64,000 bases of DNA. Origin: Blochmannia endosymbiont of Camponotus sp. (GTDB lineage: Bacteria > Pseudomonadota > Gammaproteobacteria > Enterobacterales > Enterobacteriaceae). The notes under the pieces are model-generated. The model searched no databases and was not told where the DNA came from. It saw only the letters and a list, made by a program, of their open reading frames with translations. Shown in pieces: positions 46,583 through 57,200 of the stretch (position 1 is its first letter; the number at the start of each line of letters is the position of its first letter). The stretch is taken from NCBI RefSeq assembly GCF_023586085.1, contig NZ_CP097757.1, positions 62,001 through 126,000 on the forward strand, given 5' to 3'. The translations under genes and the position numbers were made by a program.

Positions 46583-47149
46583 TTATATAGTGCTCTGGTT
46601 ACGAAAAATAATAATTTTATTAACGACAATTCTAATGTTTTGTTCGTCAGTGGATATGCTTATATCTGCAATTTCTTCGTATAGCGGATTTCGTTCTTTA
46701 GCTAAAATTTCTAATAATTCTCGAACATTTTCTGATATTGATGATGTTCTTAATAACGGGCGTCTTTTATCGTGTTGTGTTCGAATTAATTGTTTTTCAA
46801 TAGTTGTTGTTAAATATATCACTAACCCACGAGTAGCAAGATTATTTCGTGTTATGCTAGATTTAATAGAACCACCTCCAGTAGCTAATATAATTCCCTG
46901 TTTTTTTGTTAGTTCATTGATAATTTTTTCTTCACGATCACGGAACCTAACTTCTCCCTCCACATCAAAAACCCAACTAATATTTGCACCAGTACGAGTT
47001 TCTATTTCTTGATCAGAATCAAAGAATTCCATGTTTAATTGATTTGCTAATTGACGGCCAATGGTACTTTTTCCGGCCCCCATAGGTCCAATCAAAAAAA
47101 TATTATGTTTTTTTAATATATTTTTATTATATGAAAGTAACTGCTTCAT
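46583..47149 (-). CDS. aroK: Shikimate kinase I
   Basis: AroK phosphorylates shikimate with ATP. It has 188 residues (E. coli 173). After an N-terminal extension of about 10 residues come the P-loop [33 protein letters not shown] and ATGGGSI, and the lid RRPLLR. The ATG at 47147-47149 is the only start seen close by. With aroB it forms an operon. Its E. coli upstream neighbours (hof genes, mrcA) are missing and replaced by a 1.5 kb empty region. Confidence 0.96.
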   Translation of the reverse strand: MKQLLSYNKNILKKHNIFLIGPMGAGKSTIGRQLANQLNMEFFDSDQEIETRTGANISWVFDVEGEVRFRDREEKIINELTKKQGIILATGGGSIKSSITRNNLATRGLVIYLTTTIEKQLIRTQHDKRRPLLRTSSISENVRELLEILAKERNPLYEEIADISISTDEQNIRIVVNKIIIFRNQSTI

Positions 47150-48630
47150 CGTATATATTTCGTCGCTGTGTATTAAGATCCAACTGATCTAGAAGTATAC
47201 AATATAAAATATGAAGTACTTTATTACCGTGGTTTTATAAATATACGTTTGGTATATGATAATGTACTGATTATGATAATGTTATTAATTGTTTGATATA
47301 TGATAACACGCTACCATTGTAATACAAATATTTATTCGAATACAATACGGAAACTTATTACTTATTATAGTATGCAATAAAATTAATGATCAATATATAA
47401 GTATATATTAAATATAGGTATATATGTTGGGTTTAGTTTCGCGTCGACAATGCTTATATATAAAAAATAAATATTATTTTTATTTAGTTTTTATAAATAC
47501 ATGTATAAAATTAAGTTATTTTTTTTGTAAAGATGATTTTTATTTAAATTTTGGTAATTATTATATTTAGTATGTTAAAAATATAGCAGATCATCTCATG
47601 TTGTGTGGAGATAAGTAATGTATTTAAAATATCGTATATATATATTTTCATATTTTTATGACTAATACAATATCAATAATTACAATTATTGATATTGTAT
47701 TATATGTGATTTTATATAAAAATACGAAAATTAATATTCATTATTAGCCTACATATTATTACATCTGTAAGTTACAGATATATGTGTTAATTTAATTAAA
47801 TATATAATAATAAAAAATTGTTTATATGTTGTGTGCTTTGCTCTAATTTAGTGCACTTATAATCTTAAGATATGTAGTTCTAATAATTATAGATAATTTT
47901 TAAAAATTATAACTAAATTATTTTACTATAAAGTGAAATTAGTTTCTCAAAAAATGAGATAGGATGTGATCTAATTCTTAATCATTAAAATTTAACATTA
48001 AAATTTATTTCTTATTTTTTGTTGATTATACATTGTGATAGACATTTTTATTTATTTAGAATGAATTGAGTTTTTAGGAAGTAAGTTATAATACGTAATA
48101 TCTATGTAGTGTTTTATGTTAGTAAACACCGTAGTTTATTTCTACATAATAAATATCATAAATTTTGTATTAATAAATCTAATGATTTGTAAATATTTTA
48201 CTATTATTGTTTCTATTTTAGATGACTAATTAGATAGTAAACAGATATAATTGTACTTTATTTTGTGTTGTCTATTTTTAATGAATAGTAAATTATTTTA
48301 AAATACTGAATATCTAAATGTATATATGATTATTTGAAGTTTGTATAAATTTGCTGTCTTTATATTATTTGATATTTTGAAATAAATTTATTGGAATAAT
48401 TTTAAAAAATTTATTTATATAGTTTAAAAATTTTTAATTGTATTAAACATATAGAGTATATTAATTGTACGTTATGTATATAAATATAATTTAATTATCA
48501 ATGCTAAAAAATAGCAATATATATTGAACATATATAAAAATATATATAAACTTGATGCAAGTGGTTTTGTGTAAAAATAAAAATTTTTAGTATTTTTATA
48601 TTATTTAATAATATTGGTGTATATCATAAA
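47150..48630. other. 1.5-kb divergent intergenic region aroK/nfuA with an inverted repeat
   Basis: No gene of normal size. A perfect 19-bp inverted repeat lies at 47663-47702 (loop AC). A 48-codon open frame (47424-47570, plus) begins MLGLVSRRQCLYIKN after an AGG site, but its later codons are only AT-rich noise, so I do not call it. gntX and bioH, the E. coli neighbours of nfuA, are not recognisable. Confidence 0.55.
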
Positions 48631-49221
48631 ATGATTAATGTAACTTCTGGAGCGCAAGAACATTTTGTCAGAATTTTAAAGAACAAAAACCCAGGAACTC
48701 AGATACGAGTATTTGTAGTTGATCCAGGTACTGTTCACGCAGAGTGCGGTATTTGTTTTTGTTCACCAGAACAATTCAAATCCAGTGATATGATCATTGA
48801 ATTTGAATTGTTCTCTATACATGTAGATCGGTCGTGTATTTCTTTACTTAAAGATGCACGAATTGATATTATAGTTAATGACTTAGGCCATCAGCTTACT
48901 ATTAAGGCCCCTAACATTACTAAAAAATACAATGATACAGAAGAAAGTATGAACAGTGCTTCATTAGAAGACAAAGTAAGACATGTATTACAATTTCGTA
49001 TTAATCCGCAATTAGAGATGCACGGCGGTAGTGTATCTTTAGTACATATTACTAAAGATCTGTTAGCTGTTATTAAATTTTATGGCGGATGTAATGGATG
49101 TGCGATGGCTAGTTATACTATAAAAGAAGGTATAGAAACTACTCTAAAAAACCTATTTCCAGAATTAAAAGGAGTTCTGGATATTACTCAACATCAACAT
49201 GACATACATTCTTATTATTAA
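48631..49221 (+). CDS. nfuA: Fe-S biogenesis protein NfuA
   Basis: NfuA carries and delivers 4Fe-4S clusters. The 196 residues (E. coli 191) comprise an N-terminal degenerate A-type scaffold domain (residues 1-95: TQIRVFVVDPGT) and a C-terminal Nfu domain (about 105-190) with the cluster ligands in YGGCNGCAMASYT. The C-terminal HQHDIHSYY matches the E. coli tail. No other iron-sulfur assembly gene is visible here, so it must depend on a system elsewhere. Confidence 0.96.
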   Translation: MINVTSGAQEHFVRILKNKNPGTQIRVFVVDPGTVHAECGICFCSPEQFKSSDMIIEFELFSIHVDRSCISLLKDARIDIIVNDLGHQLTIKAPNITKKYNDTEESMNSASLEDKVRHVLQFRINPQLEMHGGSVSLVHITKDLLAVIKFYGGCNGCAMASYTIKEGIETTLKNLFPELKGVLDITQHQHDIHSYY

Positions 49222-49395
49222 ATATAAACATTTTATTATTTAATTTAAAAATATTTAACTACAGTAGTTGTGGTATTTATTATGTAATTGTTATCTATTT
49301 AATATTTTGAATATTTATAGTTTGTTGTTTTTACGTTTGTTCTCGATATCATGTTTTCGCTAATTGTAGAATGATATTGTTATTTTTAGTGAAAT

Positions 49396-50502
49396 CTATA
49401 GTAGTTGCCGTAGCATCCTTCTTAATGGTTCAGCCGCTCCCCAAAGTAACTGATCCCCCACGCTAAAAGCTGCGATATGTTTGTTGCTTGCATGCAATTT
49501 GCGTAATCGACCGATTGGTATTTTGAGTGTTCCGGACACCATTATAGGAGTTAAGTTTTCTAGTGATTGTTTCATATCATTTGGAATAACTTCCACCCAT
49601 TCATTATGTGACTGAATGAGTTCTTCTATTTCCGTAAGGCACATATTTTTCTTAAGTTTTAAGATGAATGCTTGACTATGACAACGTAATGATCCAACAC
49701 GCACACATAAACTATCTACTGTTATACTCTCGGAAGTATTGAGAATTTTATTAGTTTCTGCTTGACCTTTCCACTCTTCTTGAGTTTGGCCGTCACACAT
49801 ATAATTACCAATCCATGGAATAACGTTGCCTACTAAAGGAACTTTAAAACAATCTACTAATAAAGAATCAGTTCTGCTAAATTTAGTAATTGCATGTTCA
49901 ATATCTAGAATCGTCGTAGTAGAGGATGTTAAGAAATCAGTTACTGTATTATACACTTGACCCATTTGTATTAATAGTTCCCGAATGGCGCGCGCTCCGT
50001 ATCCAGAAGCTGCTTGATAAGTAGACGCAAAAACCCATTCAATTAAATTTTGAGAAAATAATCCACCTAAAGACATTAACATTAAACTAACAGTACAATT
50101 GCCGCCTATAAATGTTTTAATGCCATTATTTAGACTTTTTTCTATGAATACTTGATTGACAGGATCTAAAATAATAATTGCATCATCATTCATTCTTAAA
50201 GACGAAGCGCTATCAATCCAATAACCCGCCCATCCAGTTTTTCTTAATATTGGATAAATAATATTACTATATGCGCTACCTTGACATGTAATGATAATAT
50301 CTAAGGAGTTAAGAAGCTCTATATCATAGGCATCTTGTAAAAATAGTTCTTGTTTTCCTTGAATGTTTGGAGCGTGTTTTCCTATTTGGGACGTAGAAAG
50401 AAACGTTGAGTGAAAATAGTCAAAGTCACTTTCTTCTTGCATACGATTCATTAATACCGAACCTACCATGCCTCTCCAACCAACAAACCCAATGTTTTTC
50501 AT
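49396..50502 (-). CDS. asd: Aspartate-semialdehyde dehydrogenase
   Basis: Asd reduces aspartyl phosphate to aspartate semialdehyde, the branch point to lysine/meso-DAP, threonine and methionine. It has 368 residues (E. coli 367). The N-terminal nucleotide site is GFVGWRGMVGSVLM; the catalytic Cys lies in GGNCTVSLML and the His in RCHSQAF; the end GDQLLWGAAEPLRRMLRQL is identical in type. It is divergent from yhgN, as in E. coli. DapF in this window works further along the same pathway. Confidence 0.97.
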   Translation of the reverse strand: MKNIGFVGWRGMVGSVLMNRMQEESDFDYFHSTFLSTSQIGKHAPNIQGKQELFLQDAYDIELLNSLDIIITCQGSAYSNIIYPILRKTGWAGYWIDSASSLRMNDDAIIILDPVNQVFIEKSLNNGIKTFIGGNCTVSLMLMSLGGLFSQNLIEWVFASTYQAASGYGARAIRELLIQMGQVYNTVTDFLTSSTTTILDIEHAITKFSRTDSLLVDCFKVPLVGNVIPWIGNYMCDGQTQEEWKGQAETNKILNTSESITVDSLCVRVGSLRCHSQAFILKLKKNMCLTEIEELIQSHNEWVEVIPNDMKQSLENLTPIMVSGTLKIPIGRLRKLHASNKHIAAFSVGDQLLWGAAEPLRRMLRQLL

Positions 50503-50736
50503 TGTTAATCTCTCAATTATTAAGTGTTGTCATCAAAACATATGTATTGTGAGTATTGTAATATATTGAACATTTATTAAAAATATGCTGTATATTGAAA
50601 ATTATTTATACATAGTGTATAGCACGTATACGTTATAAGTAATACGGTATGATGATACGTTTATGATAATATTTATAATTTACTTTATAAAAAGCATGAT
50701 GTATATAAAATATAAATAACTATTAGGAAAATAATA

Positions 50737-51330
50737 ATGAATGAAATGATATCAGCTACAGTTTTGTTATTTTTAATTATGGATCCTATTGGAAATTTAC
50801 CAATTTTTATGTCGATATTAAAAGGTTTAGAACCAAAACGGCGTCAAATTATAATAATTCGAGAGATGGTGATTGCTTTATTATTAATGTTAGGATTTTT
50901 ATTTGTTGGAGAACATATTTTAACTTTTCTTAATTTGCACACAGAAACAGTTTCTATTTCTGGCGGTATTGTTTTATTTTTAATTGCTATAAAAATGATA
51001 TTTCCTTCAGAAGAAGGAAGTAATACGGGTGTTTCAGAAGGAGAAGAACCTTTTTTAGTTCCACTTGCTATTCCTTTGGTTGCAGGTCCTTCGATTTTAG
51101 CAACGTTACTATTATTATCCCACCAATATCCTCAGCAAATTGATTTGTTAATTTTATCATTGATTATTGCCTGGGGGTTATCCATGTTAATTTTGATGTT
51201 GTCTAATATATTTTCTCGTTTATTAGGAAACAAAGGTATCGGTGCTTTAGAGAGATTAATGGGTTTGTTGTTAGTAATGATTTCTACTCAAATGTTACTT
51301 GATGGAATACATAGTTATTTATGCACATGA
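50737..51330 (+). CDS. yhgN: YhgN, MarC-family membrane protein
   Basis: 197 residues, exactly the E. coli YhgN length, with about six membrane helices. MNEMISATVLLFLIMDPIGN, EPKRRQ and PFLVPLAIPLVAGPSILATL match along the length. MarC-family proteins are inner-membrane proteins of unclear function; drug or amino-acid transport has been suggested but not shown for YhgN. An AGGA site stands 9 bases before the ATG. It forms a divergent pair with asd. Its retention in a reduced genome suggests a useful role. Confidence 0.9.
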   Translation: MNEMISATVLLFLIMDPIGNLPIFMSILKGLEPKRRQIIIIREMVIALLLMLGFLFVGEHILTFLNLHTETVSISGGIVLFLIAIKMIFPSEEGSNTGVSEGEEPFLVPLAIPLVAGPSILATLLLLSHQYPQQIDLLILSLIIAWGLSMLILMLSNIFSRLLGNKGIGALERLMGLLLVMISTQMLLDGIHSYLCT

Positions 51331-51828
51331 TTATTAAAATTGTTGTGTACTATAAAGTACATTATACTATTTTTAGTATTGGTTGCAGTTTTTTACAGAT
51401 TATTTCAAATTCATTAATGATAGATATTTTTAAAAATTAAACGAAAAATAAAATTATAAAAGTTTAATTTTGTTACATTTATAAAATAATAGTTTTTATA
51501 TAAATTTATAATTTAATATCTTAAATTAATTTTTTGATAAAATATGTTATATACAGGATATATTAATATAATATAAACGTAATACATACATTTATATTAT
51601 ATTAATATAAGTTAGTCGTTTGAATATATAAATATTTTTATTAATTGATTAAATGATAGTCGTAATTTTAATGTAAAATGTTATTTTTAATGAGAGATTA
51701 TAGTTAATATTATTAATATAGATATAAAAGATCATGTATGTTTGATATACCCTTAAGAAAACTAGTGTTTTGTAGTGTATAAAGGATATTACCTTATAGG
51801 TTGTTATAGAATGTTGATTAAAAAACAA
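51331..51828. other. Intergenic region between convergent yhgN and yigL, with an inverted repeat
   Basis: 498 bases. A perfect 19-bp inverted repeat (51559-51577 with 51591-51609, loop 13) lies midway between two genes that end into it; termination is possible but no T-run is present. No gene or remnant is recognised. This is the point where E. coli-type gene order jumps from the asd region to the corA-uvrD region. Confidence 0.6.
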
Positions 51829-52656
51829 TTATTTTATTAGAGGCATATTAGGTAACTTATTGAGATAAAGACGTTTTAAATAATGGGGAACTGCATCATT
51901 TTTATTACTTCCAATAATTTCTAATAATGGAAGTGTATCTTTTAGTCGTTGTTGTGCGTTACTCATTATACATCCTTTTCCTGTCATTGATAACATTTCT
52001 TGGTCGTTCATACCATCACCAAATGAAATGCAATCCTTGAGTTGATATCCTAGTAATTTAACTACTTTCGCTAAAGCATGACCTTTAGAGACTCCACCCG
52101 GCATTACTTCCAAGCATGTTGGAAGCGAAAAACTAATATTAACATAATGACTCCATCGTGTGTTTAATTCCTTTTCCAAGGATAACAACCGTTGGTAATT
52201 ATTACTAGTAAAATATACTTTACAAATCTTGTCCAAAGGTAACGTATCTTTCTGATAAACACAGTAATTAGATTCATATTTGTTAGTCAAATAATTTTGA
52301 TCTGATACTGATCGATTGATCAACCACTGATCGTTGTGGAAAACATTAGTAATAATTTCAGAATCATAATGTGCTATGGATAGCAGGTCAGATACAATTG
52401 CTGTCTCTAAATTATAAGAGTCAATTAGTTTTCCATCAGCATTGTGTATTCTAGCTCCATTAGAGGTAATCATATAGGCGTTAATTTTTAAATTATCACG
52501 GATTTCCATGACACTTGTGTGATGTCGGCCGGTAGCAAAAACAAAATGAATTTTATTATCAGTTAATAGTTGCAGAATCTTTTTAGTGAAATGTGTTAAT
52601 CGGTGACTTGGTGTTAGCAGGGTGCCGTCTAAATCAGACACAACAATGCGAAACAT
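51829..52656 (-). CDS. yigL: HAD-family phosphatase YigL (pyridoxal phosphate phosphatase)
   Basis: The 275 residues align with E. coli YigL (266). The HAD nucleophile motif SDLDGTLL, FATGRHHTSV, a Cof-type cap domain, the Lys in GVSKGHALA and GDGMNDQEMLSM are present. E. coli YigL has sugar-phosphate and PLP phosphatase activity. With pdxJ in the same genome it may balance B6 forms (inference). The C-terminus is a little longer than in E. coli (LNKLPNMPLIK). Confidence 0.9.
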   Translation of the reverse strand: MFRIVVSDLDGTLLTPSHRLTHFTKKILQLLTDNKIHFVFATGRHHTSVMEIRDNLKINAYMITSNGARIHNADGKLIDSYNLETAIVSDLLSIAHYDSEIITNVFHNDQWLINRSVSDQNYLTNKYESNYCVYQKDTLPLDKICKVYFTSNNYQRLLSLEKELNTRWSHYVNISFSLPTCLEVMPGGVSKGHALAKVVKLLGYQLKDCISFGDGMNDQEMLSMTGKGCIMSNAQQRLKDTLPLLEIIGSNKNDAVPHYLKRLYLNKLPNMPLIK

Positions 52657-52925
52657 CTATACCTCGCTTTATTGTTTTATTAAAATTTTGCAGTGATAAT
52701 AACGATTATACACCAATAATTACAATATGATATTAATAAAAATTTGATATATATAATAATAAATATTATTTTTAAACATTGATTTATTACACGTGTTCTT
52801 TAATAATATTCTTATTTGAGTAATATAAGATTCTTCTGTGAAGATAGATTTTAGAAATATTTAATTTATTAAATTTATATTATTTGTAACATTTTATAAA
52901 CAGTATTATTGTAGTTGTTAATTAT

Positions 52926-53870
52926 TTATAACCAATTTTTATATTTAAAATAGATATACGGAGCTAATCCTGCTAAAATCATCAAGATAATGGCACTAGG
53001 ATAACCAAATGACCACTGTAGTTCTGGCATAAATTCAAAATTCATTCCATAACTAGATGCTATTAAAGTTGGAGGTAAAAAAACTACTGAAAAAATTTTT
53101 ATGATTCTATTTTGCTCGATATTAATAAATCCCATTGCTGATTGGGTTAAAGAACTAATCTGATGAAATACATATTCATTATGAGGTAGTAATAGTGCAA
53201 TGTCGCTCAAAATTTCCTTAGCATATTGTTGTTGTGTTATGGGTAGTTTTACTTTACGTATTAAAAATTTTATTGCTCTTTCAGAATCTAATAAATTAAC
53301 ACGAATTTTCCAGCCCATGTTTTCCAATACAGCTAAATCAGAAAGCGCATGATCATATTCATCAATTTGTTGTCCATTCATGATGACAAAACTTAATGTT
53401 TCTAAAGTGGAGTAAATATGCTCTATTTTGTTTGCTAGATCATCAATTTTTACTTCAAATAAATTTAATAATAATTCATAGGCATTTCCATCTATTAATA
53501 AATGGTTATGCAAATATTGTTGATATGTATAAAATACTGGAAATTCTTCTTTGCGTGAAGTGAATAGACATCCATTATATATGGTAAAGGATACAATAGA
53601 GTTATTTATTTGTTCTCTTTCATTATATGAAAAGAAAAAAGAACGGATATGCAGCCCATTTTTATCTTTAAAAAAACGTATAGTTTTGTTGATATCTTTT
53701 AGTTTAAAAAAATTTATTTTTTGGTGCAACAATATATTTTGTATATAATTGTATTCATCGTTATTTGGATTTATTATATCTACCCAAATAATATTGTTTA
53801 AAAATGATATTTTTTCTTTTTCATTAACACGGAGTAAATGATTATTTTTTAATTGAAATATGTTAAACAT
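52926..53870 (-). CDS. corA: Magnesium/cobalt transporter CorA
   Basis: CorA is a pentameric Mg2+ channel of the inner membrane. The product is 314 residues (E. coli 316). A long cytoplasmic alpha/beta domain is followed by two C-terminal membrane helices, with the selectivity signature YGMNFEFMPELQW between them. The end YFKYKNWL resembles the E. coli tail. Codon and amino-acid bias towards Asn, Ile and Lys is strong in the cytoplasmic part but the frame is clean. It lies between uvrD and yigL, as in E. coli after losses. Confidence 0.95.
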   Translation of the reverse strand: MFNIFQLKNNHLLRVNEKEKISFLNNIIWVDIINPNNDEYNYIQNILLHQKINFFKLKDINKTIRFFKDKNGLHIRSFFFSYNEREQINNSIVSFTIYNGCLFTSRKEEFPVFYTYQQYLHNHLLIDGNAYELLLNLFEVKIDDLANKIEHIYSTLETLSFVIMNGQQIDEYDHALSDLAVLENMGWKIRVNLLDSERAIKFLIRKVKLPITQQQYAKEILSDIALLLPHNEYVFHQISSLTQSAMGFINIEQNRIIKIFSVVFLPPTLIASSYGMNFEFMPELQWSFGYPSAIILMILAGLAPYIYFKYKNWL

Positions 53871-54351
53871 ATATCATTTTTTCCTTAACGGATATAACAC
53901 TCGAATACATTAGATCACAATAATTAAAATTAGATAATAAATAGTTATTCTCCCTATATAATTTTTGTAATGATCTATTGCAACATAGAACAATTACAAG
54001 AACTGTGGCTAGGTATTAAGTATCAAATATCTATAACGATTCAAATAACTTGTAGGAACTTATCTATTTGATTACATAATATAATTATTATGATAGTGCA
54101 TTAAATTTTCAGTAAATATTCTTCATAATGAAAGTATTATAAATCAAATTTACAGAGATTGTATGCGTGCACAATCATTCCTAAGTATAAAAGGACTGTC
54201 AATATTTTTAGTTTTTAATGAAAATAAAGCGTATAGATATATTTGTATTATATAATAATTCAACAGAATTAGGATATTAACTTTCAGAAAATTTAATACG
54301 ACAGAAACATAAATTTATAAAAATAGTAACACGTATTTTTAATAAGAAATA
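53871..54351. other. Intergenic region between uvrD and corA
   Basis: 481 AT-rich bases, with both neighbours on the minus strand. It would hold the uvrD 3' end signals and the corA promoter. The missing C-terminal part of uvrD is not recognisable here. No structure worth naming was found. Confidence 0.5.
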
Positions 54352-56301
54352 CTAAGACACTTCTAAACAATCTGTTGGTAATTCGTTAACAAATCTAGAT
54401 GGTGATTGGATTATTATCTCTTTTCCATAGATATGACGAGTTTCTGAATAACTAATTGTTAATTTATGCATAGCGCGTGTGATACCGACATAAATTAATC
54501 TACGTTCTTCTTCTAATAGTTCTTTGTTAGTTAAAGCAATGTAACTTGGGCAAATGCCTTCTTCTAGACCTACAATAAATACTTGAGAAAATTCCAATCC
54601 TTTTGAAGCATGTAGCGTCATTAATTGCACTGCATCTACATGTGAATTAGATAAATTTTCTTCAAATTCTAAGGAAATATATGATAAAAATTGTTGTAAT
54701 GGAGATTCATATGTTGTTGATTCTAATAAAACATCATATTGTTTGCTCATTGTAATTAACTCTTGAATATTGTGTATATTATCATGATACGTTGGTATCA
54801 ATGTTTTTTCTTCATATGCACTCCATAATCCGACTTGCTTAATAATATAATAGATTTGTTCGTGTAAAGGTGATATGGTTAAAATTTGTTTTTTTAATGA
54901 ATCTATTAACGTAATAAATTTTTTTAGAGCAATAGCAGATTTTCCTTTGATAATCTCTTTGTGTAAAATAAATAAGCTACTTTCCCATAAACTTAAGTGA
55001 TTTAAATTAGCGTGTTTATTTATATTTTCTAAAGTACGTGGTCCAATTCCTCTATTAGGTGTATTAATTATTCGCATATAAGCAATATTATTATTTTGAT
55101 TAGTAACAAATTTTAAATAAGCTATGATGTCTTTAATTTCTTTGCGCTCAAAAAACTTTATTCCTCCATATATTTGATGAGGCACATTTTTTTTCAATAG
55201 AATTTCTTCCAGTAAACGAGATTGAAAATTGTTTCGATATAATATAGCGCACTCATTGAGTGAACCATGTTTTTTTTTCCAATTTATTAGATTGTTTGCC
55301 ACAAATAAAGCTTCATCTGCTGCGTTAAAAGCACAGTAAACAGAAATTGCATCTCCTTTGTTTTCTTGTGTCCATAGTTTTTTTTTTAGACGTGTGTTAT
55401 TTTTACAAATAAGAGCGTTAGCAGCTTTCAAAATATTATTAGTAGAACGATAATTTTGTTCTAATGTAATAATTCGTACATTTTTAAAATCTTCTAAAAA
55501 TCTTTGAAAATTTTTTACTTGCGCTCCTCTCCAACCATAAATAGATTGATCATCATCACCAACAATCATTAAATTATTGTTTTCTCCTGATAATAGACAT
55601 AACCAATCATATTGTATTTTATTAGTATCTTGAAATTCATCTACTAAAATATTAATAAATCGTTGTTGATAATAATGTAAAATATTTGGATAATTTAAAC
55701 ATAGCATATATGCGCGTTCTAATAATTCATTAAAATCTACTAATCCAGAACGGTGACATATATCACGATAAGACCGATAAAGTCGTATCCATGTCATTTT
55801 TATTGAATTATTATTGATATTAGTATTTTGAATTTCTGAAATTTTATTTTTTTCTGTATTAATATAATGCATAGCCTGATGCACGTTGTATTTTTTTTCA
55901 TTTAAATTAAGCGAACGTATTAATTGTTTTAAAAGTCGAATTTGATCATTCTTATCAAGAATTTGAAAATCTTTTGGTAAATTTGCATGTATATAATGAG
56001 TTCGTAACAAATGATTTGCTAATCCATGAAAAGTACTGATCCACATATCACTTTTTTTTTGAACACCAATTAAGGATTGAACCCGATTACGCATGACCAA
56101 AGCAGATTTATTGGTAAAAGTTACCGCCATTATTGACCATGGTGTGCATTTTTTTACTAATTGCAGCCAGGCAATGCGATTCACTAATACTCGAGTTTTT
56201 CCGCTTCCGGCTCCAGATAATACCAATATATTTTTGTCGTTAGAAGTAACTGCTTCTTTTTGTTTATCATTTAGTTGGTTAAGAATATTAGAAATATTCA
56301 T
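54352..56301 (-). CDS. uvrD: DNA helicase II (UvrD), C-terminal tail missing
   Basis: UvrD is a 3'-5' SF1 helicase of nucleotide-excision and mismatch repair. N-terminal Q motif and Walker A SGAGSGKTRVLVNRIAW, motif II VDEFQDTNKIQ, GDDDQSIYGWRGAQ, EQNYRST, and motifs V and VI MTLHASKGLEF and YVGITRAM all match UvrD rather than Rep. Its place next to yigB and corA agrees. The product is 649 residues against 720 in E. coli and stops right after PSRFVNELP. It lacks the C-terminal tail with the Tudor-like domain that contacts RNA polymerase and other partners. The motor itself looks intact. Confidence 0.93.
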   Translation of the reverse strand: MNISNILNQLNDKQKEAVTSNDKNILVLSGAGSGKTRVLVNRIAWLQLVKKCTPWSIMAVTFTNKSALVMRNRVQSLIGVQKKSDMWISTFHGLANHLLRTHYIHANLPKDFQILDKNDQIRLLKQLIRSLNLNEKKYNVHQAMHYINTEKNKISEIQNTNINNNSIKMTWIRLYRSYRDICHRSGLVDFNELLERAYMLCLNYPNILHYYQQRFINILVDEFQDTNKIQYDWLCLLSGENNNLMIVGDDDQSIYGWRGAQVKNFQRFLEDFKNVRIITLEQNYRSTNNILKAANALICKNNTRLKKKLWTQENKGDAISVYCAFNAADEALFVANNLINWKKKHGSLNECAILYRNNFQSRLLEEILLKKNVPHQIYGGIKFFERKEIKDIIAYLKFVTNQNNNIAYMRIINTPNRGIGPRTLENINKHANLNHLSLWESSLFILHKEIIKGKSAIALKKFITLIDSLKKQILTISPLHEQIYYIIKQVGLWSAYEEKTLIPTYHDNIHNIQELITMSKQYDVLLESTTYESPLQQFLSYISLEFEENLSNSHVDAVQLMTLHASKGLEFSQVFIVGLEEGICPSYIALTNKELLEEERRLIYVGITRAMHKLTISYSETRHIYGKEIIIQSPSRFVNELPTDCLEVS

Positions 56302-56365
56302 AAAATATTGAAATATATGCTTATAATAATTATTATAAAATATGTTATTAATACAACTATTAATG

Positions 56366-57082
56366 TTATAGTAAGTATGTTAATGATATTAACTTGGAAA
56401 TTTTTAAATGTGGCAACAATTTTATATCTATTGAGTAAAATTGATCTGTGTTGTATTGATTGACCCAACAGGCTTGCATTCCAGAGAGCATCGCTCCTTT
56501 TATATCTGTTTGCAAGTCATCTCCTACATGTAGAATATTTTTACAAGGCAATCCAAAATGTTTTGAAGCTAAATAATACATATCTGCATATGGTTTAGCT
56601 CGACCATTAATCCCAGCACGTAGTATATATTGAAAATATGGTTGTAACCCACAGGTAATAGGATTTGCATTGCCATTAGTAATTGCAATTAATGGCCACT
56701 TAGTATTTAATGCAGATAATGTGTTATGAGTACTAAGAGGTATATTAATTTTATTGCGCCAACGTATAATAATTTCCATAGCATAATCAGCTCCTGCTTG
56801 TGCTTCATTTTTATTTAATCCTGCCTGAAGCAAAGTTATTTTTAAAGATTTCCAACGCCAATAATTTACATCATGATAAATGTCTGGTTCTATAATTTTA
56901 AGTATTTTACGTGCCCGGCAATAGTCGGTTTTTTTTATTTTAGACAACGCGGGATGATATTGTTGTAAAAATAATACTGATTGTTCTTCAGCTTGATTCA
57001 TGATCGAATAATTGTTGTACAATGTATTATCTAAATCTAAAGTTATAGCATGAAAAGGGCGTAACACGCGATAAAAATGCAT
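56366..57082 (-). CDS. yigB: HAD-family phosphatase YigB (FMN/flavin-related phosphatase)
   Basis: The 238 residues equal E. coli YigB in length. The HAD motif DLDNTLYNN, the second motif AITNGNA, the Lys in GRAKPYADMY and the metal motif LHVGDDLQTDIKGA are intact. In E. coli YigB dephosphorylates FMN (riboflavin pathway) and other small phosphates. In E. coli it lies between uvrD and xerC; xerC is absent and dapF is next. The short gap to uvrD suggests co-transcription. Confidence 0.92.
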   Translation of the reverse strand: MHFYRVLRPFHAITLDLDNTLYNNYSIMNQAEEQSVLFLQQYHPALSKIKKTDYCRARKILKIIEPDIYHDVNYWRWKSLKITLLQAGLNKNEAQAGADYAMEIIIRWRNKINIPLSTHNTLSALNTKWPLIAITNGNANPITCGLQPYFQYILRAGINGRAKPYADMYYLASKHFGLPCKNILHVGDDLQTDIKGAMLSGMQACWVNQYNTDQFYSIDIKLLPHLKISKLISLTYLL

Positions 57083-57200
57083 AAATTATACCTTTAATAT
57101 AAATTAAAGTATTAATTGATATAGTATTTGTATTTTTATCAATTAATAAGTACATATATTTAATTATACAAACAATATAGTTCTGTACATCATTCTGAGT

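Noticed and set aside
47424-47570. 48-codon open frame with an AGG site upstream of nfuA
   Set aside because: Only the first dozen codons look non-random; the rest is Tyr/Phe/Lys-rich AT noise and no family is recognised.
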